The notes under the pieces are model-generated. The model was not told the origin of the DNA, did no database searches, and saw only the letters and a program-made list of their open reading frames with translations. Positions 1-10,955 of a stretch of 64,000 bases of DNA are shown here, piece after piece. The stretch is from Enoplosus armatus. Lineage: Eukaryota; Chordata; Actinopteri; Centrarchiformes; Enoplosidae. A program made the translations under genes and the position numbers. The first letter of the stretch is position 1. Every line of letters starts with the position of its first letter. Location: positions 22,114,182 through 22,178,181 of the forward strand of contig NC_092193.1 in NCBI RefSeq assembly GCF_043641665.1, read 5' to 3'.

Positions 1-658
1 AGGTATTGTTTGTGCGTGCTGGATATGAGTAATGACGACTGGGGTGAAGAGTTCTGGCTGTTGCCTCTGACAGGCCTGGCAGACTCCCGAGTAATTGTGA
101 TCAGTCCTTCAGCATCTCTCAGCGGGCATCAGGTGAGGACAGGAGGCTTTAATAGACAGGATCAGATGAGAAACGAGTCCAACAGCTGGGGCCTCTGCCT
201 CAATAGTTCATGCCGTCAAGACTGACAGGTGGCGATGGCTGTCATGGAGTCAGAGGGAGTAGAAGGAAAATGTCTTGATCGGTCCGGCTGTGTGCCAGCG
301 CCAGTGCATGTTCTGCTAAGTCCTCTCACGTCACATTTGTCGAAAACGTCTGTCTTGATGTTCTCACGCAAACACTTGCCGGGTAGACTGCAGTTTGGAC
401 TCTGCTCCGCCATTAGGAAGCGGCAGCCGTCAAGGAATCACCATGAGAACATTGCGATTTTCTCTCTAGAGTCTCGGGCGGAGGTGTGTGCGAGGAGTGC
501 TTAGGGGAGTTAAAGTTTTGACACTGCTCAGACCCGCATAAGGAAAGTAATATTTGGCGCAGTTGGAACCGTGGCGCTTTCATCAGTTTGGTTTGATTTA
601 TTGCGGTTGGTGCGAAAGCTGTCAACTGATCTCTTTGTGAAAGAAAGAAACTACTAAA
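1..658. other. Left-edge non-coding stretch upstream of a candidate exon
   Basis: No gene or repeat is recognised here. The stretch has a moderate number of CpG sites and no TATA box that I can place with confidence. If the exon candidate at 659 is real, the part just before it would be 5' untranslated sequence and promoter. This is inference only. Confidence 0.3.
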
Positions 659-757
659 ATGATCTTGATCTGTGTTCTGGTCTCCGCAACTGTCAAGGGG
701 GTGTATCTGTATAATGACGCGCAAGATCATCTGGTGACCATGGAAACGTGTGTGCAG
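659..757 (+). CDS. Candidate first coding exon of a secreted or membrane protein
   Basis: An ATG at 659 with an A at -3 opens 33 codons that end exactly at a CAG followed by GTGAGC, a good vertebrate splice donor in phase 0. The first 12 or so residues are hydrophobic (Met-Ile-Leu-Ile-Cys-Val-Leu-Val, then small residues), as expected of a signal peptide. A more polar stretch with Tyr, Asp and Asn follows and continues to the donor. I do not recognise the family. Only one exon is visible, and the next one, if any, cannot be linked by eye. The alternative is a chance frame that happens to end at a GT. The signal-like start together with the donor position makes it worth recording. Confidence 0.3.
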
Positions 758-3559
758 GTGAGCACGAGTGTTGGGACTTGATGCGTCTCAAACGGTTACA
801 ATGCAAAGCGCCTCTACCTTCTTCTGTTTTTACCTGTCAGTCTTGACTAATAATGCTCATTACCACCTATTTCTTCTTTAGCTAGATAAACACAAAAGAT
901 TCAGTATCCCGCTGTCAGTCACTGGAATTTGACTACGTAAGGCTGGCGATACAGGATGACATCACTCCAACAGTCCAACGAATGAGTTCTTGTTATGCAT
1001 CAGCATCAGCCAATGCAGTGACGTGACATACGCCCGACCGACTTGCAGTCATGTTTAGAATGAACTTATGTCCCTGTGTCTTCTTTGGACCATTGGCTCT
1101 GTGATGCTAGCTAGCTTGCCGTTTGCAAATGACTTCATCAGCTAAAGTTATGAAGCAACCAACGCCAGAGCCATGCCGTGCAGCTAAGTTACAGCAAGCT
1201 GGCTAACCTTAGCTTAGCTTAGAGTTAGCTACTTGATATTCAGCCCTGAATAGTGTCTGCAGGCATTACTTTCAGCCTCAACAACCTTTACGATTGAGAT
1301 AGGGCAGCTGAGAGGTGAACAGGGAAAGACGGAGGTTCGGGTAAATATTAAAAAAGTAAACATGTCCTGTCTCGCGTTTCAAGCAATTGAGCTTTGACTT
1401 TTCCGATATTTAACCCAGCCCATGATCTTTAACTAGCCTTAATCAAGTGCTCTGAATTAAACCGCACACTCAGGCTTTGCGACCGCATTACTGTTCACGA
1501 ACTGAATGTCGCCCATCCACTTTAGCTCCGCCAACTCCATCAAGCCCTCCGACGAGATCGAATCGTGAGTGCAAAGGTACGGTGATACTGAAGACGGTAA
1601 GCTCATGATCCTGACATAAGGCCCTGTCCTTTCACAGGGTGTAAGGCTAACATAATTGGCACTAAGAAACATACCGTATATCACATCCCACTTGTTTGCC
1701 TCATGCCTCGTGGCTTATTTTGCAGGCTCGGTTGCTGGTCATTATTAAACGTGATTGCCAGCTGCAATGCGTCATTATTCCATGATACATGTCAGGCAGA
1801 ATAGGGATCGTGCTAGTCCTGGGTGTGGGCGGAGTGAAGCTGCGCGCCAGAGTTGGCTTTCTGAAACTCTACACAGTAAAATATGTTCAGCAACACCGCA
1901 TTCACAAAGTCACACAAAGTCTCTTTTCGCCTCCCATCAGCATTCAGATGGTGTGAAAATTAAACATCCTGTATGCCACGACTAAATAAGACATCCTGCA
2001 GTAAAACCGGTTTGAAATTGCGCAGATCCTTTTCTAAAATTGTGAATGTAATGTGTGTTGAATTATTGTTTTTATGGTGGGGGATTCCATGGGGGAAAAA
2101 AAGAAGGACTTTTGTTTTGTATATGGATTTATTGGATTAATAGCAGCTCATACGTGTGATGAGCCTACTTTTTATAACTTTGCAGAAATACGAGCACCCA
2201 ATGTTTGTTAAACGTCTTTTTTGTGAATAAATGAAATTAGAAATACCTCTATCTCTTTTCAGCAAGTAGCAAATTCTGTAAATTGCATAATAAAAGCAAA
2301 AAACGATATGAACCATGTGATATTTTCCATTGTGTTGAAAGAAAAGAGAAATCTCTCTGCACCATGTCTGACAGGAATAATGTGGGTAGGTTTCTCCCCG
2401 GAGGGACGGATTGAAATCTTCAGCAATTTGTCATGTTTTGTTGGATTTTTACCTCGGTCGCACGACGTCCGCTTCCACACAATGTTGAGGAAGAAGAACC
2501 GTGAGCACATATCACCGTTTGTTTTTTTTCTTTTGGAACGAGCCGCCTGAGCACAGCGGGCCGAACAGCGCGCCCCGTCTCCCCTTCAAAGTCCTTGGAG
2601 ACTTGTGCCGAGGGCACTTCATGACAGACACCCTCTGCCGCTCTGTTGCCGCGGTTTGCATCACTCCACTTGCTTTCCCACACTTGTCCCTGAAAAAGTG
2701 AATTAAGTGAAAACGGTTAGGCAAAAAAAAAAGAAAAAAAAAAAGATATTATTTGTTTCTGATGGATATTGCCTCATATCAAAGGCCAGCGCCGATGACT
2801 AGAGAGCTGCCGTATGCGGCGGCAAGGGGAGTGGGTGGAAGCGCAAAAATGGTTTGGACAGGCATATCAGACTGGGACCATGCGGGCTTATTCTGTTGAC
2901 CAAGTTGTTTGACTTGTGGCTCTTCACAGATTACACAGCCATTATTTAACGCCCTTTAACATTTCCAAATCAAAAGATCCGCCTGTAGAAAATAGTTTAC
3001 GGTTTACAACGCTAAGTGACTCTGCAAATGCAGTATAGACCTATGAAAGACGTCAGAGGCTCACGTTCCCACCCACGAGTACACATTACACTGTGGCATT
3101 GTTTTCTGCTTAATTGATTAGCTCTGCCGCTAGTTAGCTCGCCTCATTAAACTGGCAACAACAGATCCTTTTAACCGCCTTTTTGAAGCACAGAACTGAA
3201 ATACAGAAGCAACCCAAAGGATCAAACCAAAAGAAGTCTGTATTGATCTTTTATGATATTTTACCGTTTCATGTGCTGTATTTATAGGTACGTGTGTGCA
3301 TATATGTATAGATGCACGTATATGCATAGTCATAACATCAGATGTCAGATGTTGTATAAAATGTATGCAGTTTAAACCTGGATGAACACAGTCTATGACT
3401 GTCTTTATGTAAGGTGTTTGGTGCCAACCTTTTAAACATGGAAGCTTTAGACAAATGAATTCTTCGGAAAAGAGACATCGTCTTACAGAAGACGACAAAA
3501 CGAGAAGACGTGGAAAAAAAGATCACACTCTTTGCGCTCTTTTGCCCGGAGATCCGCTC
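758..3559. other. Non-coding stretch, nothing recognised
   Basis: Short frames occur on both strands but show no family motif. There is an A-rich run near 2720-2745 and a few TAGC-rich patches near 1100-1240. I see no transposon ends, RNA gene or long repeat. It could be intronic if the exon at 659-757 is real. Confidence 0.5.
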
Positions 3560-3623
3560 TTACCGGCAACGATGAAGAGCTTTGTGAACACATATGGTGA
3601 ACAAAACCTGGCGGCAGGATGTG

Positions 3624-3649
3624 GTTCGTCTCTTCGGTTCGTCTCTTCG
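3624..3649. repeat. Perfect 13-bp tandem duplication
   Basis: The 13-mer starting GTTCGTCTC at 3624 is repeated exactly at 3637. It lies just downstream (on the minus strand) of the envelope-like relic. Confidence 0.8.
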
Positions 3650-4048
3650 GCGTTTCCATTGTGTAACCTTGACATCATCAGCAACCTTGAATTTAGTTAC
3701 ACGTAGCGCCTTCCACAATGTCGTTCCAAGTTGTCGCAGTCTGCACACATGGGGTCAGGCCGCTGTTTTTTCCTGGTATAGTCGGCTTTTGCAGACCATG
3801 CTCTTTTATCAACTAACCACATCTGGGGCTGTTGTCTTGTACCTTTTGGCAATTCTATGTAAGAGGCTCTTTCCCATTTCATCAATTAAATATGGCATCC
3901 ATAGGTATGTCAGCCGTAGCCGGAGAACTCTTGAGGATTTGGCTTCAGATCCGTATTGGTGCTATCTTAAGTGGCGATCTCCCGCTTTTGGGCTTCGTAC
4001 GGACAGATTTCTTCATCTGTCCGGTTGCGGCAGGTATCACTCGCTTCA
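3650..4048. other. Flank of the envelope-like relic, no clear feature
   Basis: A short minus-strand frame at 3697-3885 is Lys/Arg-rich and may be further relic sequence or chance. No LTR boundary could be placed. Confidence 0.3.
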
Positions 4049-4862
4049 TTATTGCCAGGACCAGGGGAATAGTTGCAACATGACATGAAAAGCAAGCAGT
4101 ACCAGCACTAGCCCTAAGATGGTCCCTGGTCTAAACGCCACAGCTTCCCAGGATGCGGAGAGTAGCCAATCGCGCCATGACTGCGCTCCATGCATGTTCC
4201 TTACGTGCTCGCCTCTTAAGTCTCTCAGCTCGTTTAATGCCTTCGCGATGTTACCATCTTCCTCTGTGTGCATCGGAATAACTGCACAACCTTCTGCCCC
4301 AGCGTGCACGCATACTCCCTGTTAGCTTTGTATCCAAAATGAACCTTTCCTGTAACGCCATAGCTAGTCCAGTGGGAGTTCTTGTGTGTTTGTGTCCATG
4401 GTAATATGGCTCCACACTCTCTAGCTGCCATTGACATTACACTGTGTTCTGTGGGCACATCTAGTGGCCATCCTTCGGCTGTGATCCAGACATTAGGATC
4501 CACACATCTCTCCCTTATGTCTGTTGGATATACGGGTGGCCATTTGACGACTGCTAGGCTTCCTGTCAACATGTTCCTGTCCAATTGGGCAACTGTGGGG
4601 GGTAGAAACAGGTTTTCTTCCCCCATTACTATGAAAAGGTCTTCCCAATTTGGGACGAAGTAAACCACTTTTTGGTCCTAGGTATACTGCATCGGGTCAA
4701 AAGGCAGTGGTCTGACCTGTGATGTCCTAATGGCGTGGTAGTAGCAAGTTTCTTGGATTGTCTGCACCAAACTGAAAACTTCCACATCCACTCATGAAAC
4801 GAGTTCTTCCGCCCTCGCATGGTATGCCTCTTTGTGCAGTGCGGCTCTCCTTTTGCTATCCA
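4049..4862 (-). pseudogene. Broken envelope-like glycoprotein frame, possibly from an endogenous retrovirus or env-bearing retroelement
   Basis: Read on the minus strand from 4862 down, one frame stays open for roughly 190 codons except for two in-frame stops, a TGA near 4793 and a TAG near 4680. It shifts frame near 4290-4310. The second frame ends near 4049 with a Trp-rich segment and a hydrophobic stretch of about 20 residues, like a membrane anchor, followed by a short tail. An extracellular part with several Cys, Trp and Pro residues, then a helical segment, then a C-terminal anchor is the layout of the surface and transmembrane parts of retroviral-type Env proteins. That match is from memory of the layout, not from a search. 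No gag or pol is visible next to it, and no LTR pair was found. The stops and the frameshift mean it is not functional. It could instead be a decayed host membrane protein. Confidence 0.35.
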
Positions 4863-5296
4863 TGTTGGAAATAAATCTTAATTTTAAGTTTGCAAAATAA
4901 TATTAAGAGAAAGCTTCATTTTATAGCTACATGCATTACCAGAATAATTACGAAAGATAATGATACACATTTTAAGCGTGTTTTTTTTTTTTTTTTTCCA
5001 TCCACCAATCGCCAGCAATGTGTGACCTCGTGCCTACAGCGGGGTTGTGGAACACACAAGCACTTGCAAACTCGTGGTCAAAGTTCCGTCTCACATGTTT
5101 TGAAAAGCGGCGTTCCCCCGGACTCCGTTTCCACCACAGCGTCTGCCTTTATTGCAGGAGCTGGTCACCCTGCAGCTCGCTTCAAATCACCGAAATAGTG
5201 AAATCAAGTTGTGTCCCTCCCACTATTCCCCCCTTTTTTTTTTTGCTGGCACTTATTTCAGCGAGTGATGAATCATTTTGCACCCGCATCAAACAC

Positions 5297-5299
<3 letters not shown>

Positions 5300-5330
<31 letters not shown>
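5300..5330. repeat. (CA)n microsatellite
   Basis: About 15 uninterrupted CA units. Long frames running through it (5018-5428) are artefacts of the repeat. Confidence 0.95.
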
Positions 5331-5333
<3 letters not shown>

Positions 5334-8300
5334 CACCTTGGTACACGCGGTGTAGCATTATTACCGGGGCTCCCGCAGCACCATGCCGTTTTTGTTCATT
5401 ATTGATTGAAATAATTGGCAGTGTCTGAATCTCAAAGCTGAGTGCTCAGGTGATTGCTACTAATGGCTCCGGTTGGTACGTGAACTGCTGAGAAAACTGG
5501 GGACAGGGGCCGCTTTTCTTGCCAAGTGTGTTTCCAACTGCCTGTAACTATTAATCCCCCTCAGATAGTCAGTTTAAATTTGTCAAACTGCTGGCCGCCG
5601 AGAAAGATCCTCTTTACAGGGCTGACATTGATTTGCCAAAATGAAAGATGATTTAGCCGGTTCACGTTTTCATTTTTTCTTTTTTTTTTCTTTTTTTCTT
5701 ATTTTAAACCATCATCCCTACTTTTTGTGATACTCTGCAGTTTCATCATGGTGACATATGGACACAGAGACACTGTTATCACACCAGGCCATCAGAATTA
5801 TCACATTAATTACAGTTTAGCTGAGTTAACTAAGCCACTTGTTCTGAGCTAGGTAAGGCAGGGTTATGTCTACACCGAGGCAGAAGTCTAAAGTACTCTA
5901 CAACAAAACAAACAAGAAAGGATGGCGATTCGAGAACTAAATTTAAAGTCAATAAAGACAATTTTAAAGTCCATCCATTAAACCATAGCCACATGTCCTC
6001 TGCGGGTCGCAAAAATGATTATTGGAATCATCAGTTAAAGTCCCTGATTTGAAACTCATGTTGTCAGTTGAGTCGTTTGCTTTCTTTTACAGTCTCGTCT
6101 CAAAATCACTTCACGGCAAGTCGAGCTGCAATGGAACGAGAGAGGAGGAATCACCCGATATGGACATCATTCTAGAAGATACTGGGGCTGGCGGGAGAGG
6201 CGCTTCGTGGGATGCTGAAATCTGCTGTAACTGCTGTGCCGCTCACCTGCACAAATGTGATTGGACGTTACTAGTCAGCTGGTAGCCAAACAGCTGACGT
6301 TGTGAGGCATGAACGAAACAGCTGAAGCCAAATCAAATGACGCAAGTGTGACTTGCCAGAGCCGACATTGTGCTCCGCGGACTTGCCTTTGTCTTCAAAT
6401 AAAATGAATGAAATAAAACGTGAAACACACAGATATTCGGATGCCCTGTGGACACCCCATGTCTTTACAAATGCACACGCACAAAAAGAAAAATAACTAA
6501 AAATGCAGTATTTGTTTTGTTATGCATGACAAAGTGTGTCAGATGTGTTTGCCCAAAGCCACACTTGACTAATGATCAGGGGTATTTTGGGAGATGTGTC
6601 TGCGCATCACACCGGGGAGAGGATTAGTATTAAAAGAGTAGCTGCACAGCGATTTAGGTGTGTCTGCCGATGTCTAACCGGGCTATAGCTATGCTAAATA
6701 ACCCACAGCTCCAGTCCCAGAATAGCTCAGGCCTGTAGCGTTTATGGAGTCGAGCTGTGGGACCTTTTCTTTGCCTGACACTGTGTGATGTGCTGTACTC
6801 CATACAGCACAGGGGGGGGGGGAAACCAACTTTTTTCTATTTTTTAGCTTCTCCTCATAATCTATAACTTGTTTTTATGTCGGGATTTCTTTTGTTTTGG
6901 AAGGTCAGTTGGAATAGAAGGGGTTCTTGCAGAACTACACAGTCTGACTTCATGCAACATTTCCTTTCGATTAAAGAGAGCAGAACGGGAGGTGACGTGT
7001 TCATTTCGTCTGCTCCGATGTAGCACAGTAGCCCCCGCAAATGGATTCCACGCGTTGAAAGACGCCACGCTTTCGAGATCAGTTCATCTGCTTCGAGATA
7101 AATGTAATACACTGACACATTTCCATTGGAGAGCCTAAGGAAACTGGTGCCCTAACGCGGGTTAAACTGTTTATACGACTGAGGAGCTCCACTTTCCCTG
7201 AGGGGAGGGCCAAGTGAACTGTAGTCTACCTGAGAACAAAGTTCCGGCTCTTTGTTCGTTAAAAAGTTTCTAGTGGAACTAAAGGACGAGGTTTTCTTTT
7301 CCCTAGAGGGGACAGCGAGAGCCCCCCACCCCCCCACCCATTCGAGATCTATGTGACACTACAGCTCATTAAAAAGGCTGACTGTCCCACTGCCGTTTTA
7401 TTACTGGCCGTTTTCTGTCTCAGACGGTGCCAACCTGACACGTTTAAAGAACAGGAATGTGTGTAAAAAGGGGGGGGGGGGGGTAGCAGAGAAAAAATAT
7501 CTACAAAGATGATCTACCAGAACCTTCGTGAACTCTGATTAATTCAACCTTAGCTTCATTTGTTTCCTGTTCCGCTGGCGGAACCTGGCGGAACTTGACG
7601 GCCCACCCTCATGGGAATAATTTGAACATAGAAGGTAACCCTTTCCTGAAACTCCTCCTCATCTCTGGGCTGTCTCTAGTCAGACATGAAGTGGTACATC
7701 ATCCTTGCTTACCCACAGTACAGGCCAAAAGCCTTGCCACAAACAGGATCCAATACCTGTGTAGATTATTCATATGGAATTGTAAAGAAACTGATTTTAC
7801 AGTGTGTAATTCAGGCTTAAGTTATCTCAGTAAATCAGTCTCCTCTGAGATGCGAGGACCCGCTAACGAGGACAGATAGCAACGGTCGCTGGTTAGCTCC
7901 TGAGATGACCGGTCAGCCTCCATGGTCATCTTGGACAGAACAGTCTTAGCTCAGCGGATGCGTAACAGCTCTGCTCACGCTCAAACAGAAACAGACTACT
8001 ATAAATATGCACACCCACATCCACATGAGCATTGTGGAACTGGGTGCATGTGCAAAAGCCCCCACCCTGGACGGAGCATGGGAGTGAAAACGTGGTACTC
8101 GATTCCGCTGGTTGTGGGTGAGCCAGGGCAGGTCCAGGTTCATTTTACAGCTCGGGATGCTAACTGGCTTTGCGCTCCCGTTGCTTGTAAAGTTAGCTGG
8201 CGGACTTTCTGTTGAGCTGCTGTCTTGTTTACAGGGATCTTGAGCGGTGCCATGCCATTGTTACGACAGCCCATTATTCCGGAACCCCAATAGGCCCGAA

Positions 8301-10912
8301 AAAAAACCCCGAAAGCCAACACCCAGCTGCTGAAACTACACAAAACTTCCATCAAAAAAACAAAGCATTATTTATTTACATTTACTAATCAGAGCATTCA
8401 CAATTATCACTCAAAATTAGCAGCGGGGGTGGGGGGCTGTAGAAACAGCTGTTTCTGTCAGTCAATCGTGAGAAATAAAAGAATGACAGAAGAGATATTT
8501 ACAGATTTTGATTTGAGTGATGAAGGAGGTGCCGGATCCAATCAAATAGGTGCCAGTCCCACTCTGGGAGGTCCCCGGATCCTGTGGCCCATCAGATTCT
8601 GTGACCTGATTAGGAATTCCATCCATATTGCCACTGCAAATGCTTTCACTCACTTCCTTTTGATAGGCGTTACCAAAAATGGTATTTAGTAGTATTTAGG
8701 TACAGGTACCCTGTAATATTATTAGATGCCGATATTTTGAGAGCGTGGAGTGTTCTTCTCTCCCCCTGACCCGCCGGACAAGCACCCTCCCCGCGTTCCT
8801 GAGTTACAATGAACCAACAACTGCAGGGGAAGTGTGTATTTCCAATGGGAAATTTTTCGGACTAACGGGCTGTCGGGAGAACGGGCAGTCCCCCTTTTTG
8901 GGAGAGCTCCACAAGCTTCCAATCGACAAGGACACACCATGTTTTTGAGCTTGAGTTCCTTTGTGCGCTCCTGCAAATGTGAAAAATAAAAATACAGCAA
9001 ACAGCCAACTTCTTTCTCATACAATAATGATGAAGCACAGCACTGTACTCAGTTATGTTATCCACTCACATATTCCCTTTTATGTTATTCTAGATGTTGC
9101 TTTTGTCCTCTTTAAGTGAGCAAACACCAAGACAAATTCCTTGTAGTAAAAAAAAAAAAAAAGCTTGGCAATAAATTTCATTCTCATTCTAAGCTAACTC
9201 TAATAATTGTAGCCGAGCATGAAAAGGAATAAACAAGCAGTTTGAACAGAATTGCAGTTTTGCCTAAGTAGTCATGTGTTTGTCTAAATCTGATCAATTG
9301 TTACTGCATAGCCCACATGGTTGACCTTGAAATGTTCCAACAAGTCCTCTGCTGTCGAAAGGCCACATGAATTGTGATCCAAAGAAACGGGATTGAACAT
9401 GGGTGCAGGTCTAGTTGTTTATTCTTAAGAGGTCCTGGTCACGCTCTCGTCACACGTAATGGCAAACGAATCTTCGTCTACTCTTGAGCTCCTTTTTTAA
9501 GGTGCGAGTCCAAACCACAGAAGGTAAAGGCTTGTTCATGCCCGTGCCAGCAGACCAGCGTAGATGTCTACCTGCACGAAACGCCAGTGGAAGATACTAA
9601 ATGTGGCGGCGGTCTCTCTCCGTGAGTTCAGAATCATGTGGCTGCCCCTGTGGTCCCTCATGGAAGGGTCGTAGAGGTGCTTGAAATGGACGTACCTGCT
9701 CGGCTGGTCTAGTTTCACAGGCGTCCATGTTGAAATGTCGCGTCACCTAGTTACAAAAATTCAGAGGTCACGCACCGCAACAGCTTGCAGAGCCTTTGGC
9801 ATCTTGCGATGATGACCCTCATGCCAGAGACTCTATGGCGACCATAAATCCAGCTTTAGCTGTCTTGTTCCTTCTACAGGTGCACTTTCGAAATCAGGAA
9901 ACGTTTCCCTGAAGACAGTGTGGACGTCGCCATTTCAAGTGTAGGACTGGTGTCGACTTATTGTGCGCAAAACCAACAGCGCTTCTGCCTTCAACGTGAA
10001 GAAACACTGAATAAACATGTTCTTCTTCTAGGTTAAAGGACCTGCAGGGATCAACTCTTATCGCAGTGGAGTTTTGTTCTCCGGGGCAGTCAAAGTCAGG
10101 CTGGCAATACGTGTCCCGTTGAGTCCTTGTGATGCGGTGGCTGAATGTCGAATGAAGTCTATCTTAAGTTTATCTTAAGACTTAAGTTAAAAAGTCAAAA
10201 AGAAATAGCTCTTCAGTTTAACACTGAGGCACTCAGTGGCTTGCTTAGAAAAAGGGTTAACTTGCATGCAGGCTTTAGGCGAAGGAAAAAGAAAGACATT
10301 ATTAAGATAACTGAAAGATGTTTCTTGAGCTCAAGGTGAGGACCAACCTGAAGGACGGAGGTCGGTCGGGCTCTTTTACCAACTGTGCCAAAGCAGGCGG
10401 AGTTTGGGGACGGAGGAAGGCGTTTGGCGCTGAAAGCCCACTCCTTTGTCTGAAACTTTTATATTGCTGTTCATGTTTCCTGACTCTAGCGAATTTAATT
10501 TAGTTAGTTGAAAGCGCACAATTTCACATACTCTCAAACGTCACTATGGCCGTGCAATCGTGATTCAAGACACGTCATAACATAGTGGTTCCAAGAACAT
10601 TCCGGGAACACAGGGATTTGCAGCGAATCACATTTCAGAACGTCATTCATGCAGTTTTCTAACATGTGGCCACATGGTGCACAATGTATTAAACCATGAA
10701 TTCATAATTCAGTCGTCTTGCATCGTACTATTTTCCAGTAGAACATGTTAGCTACGTTACCGATCTCAATTTACCTCTTATTCTAGCGTTGATTCAGACT
10801 TGGGCTGGAGAGAAGAATGCACTTAAGTGATATGGTAGGCCTGGTGGTCATCGTATCTCAGGCCTGGTCAGAGGTGAGAGAGGCAGAGAGATTGGTGTTG
10901 CATATGTGTGAG
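5331..10912. other. Long non-coding stretch with scattered homopolymers
   Basis: No gene or transposon is recognised. It contains G runs at 6812-6822 and 7470-7483, an A run near 9149-9163, a T-rich patch near 5675-5705 and a perfect 16-bp palindrome at 8441-8456 centred on an E-box (CAGCTG). A protein-like minus-strand frame around 9536-9730 is discussed under findings. Short frames elsewhere look like chance. Confidence 0.5.
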
Positions 10913-10913
10913 A

Positions 10914-10937
10914 GAAAGAAAGAAAGAAAGAAAGAAA
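10914..10937. repeat. (AGAA)n microsatellite
   Basis: About six tetranucleotide units, followed by diverged AGAAATGAA-type sequence up to about 10955. Confidence 0.9.
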
Positions 10938-10955
10938 TGAAGAAATGAAATGAAA

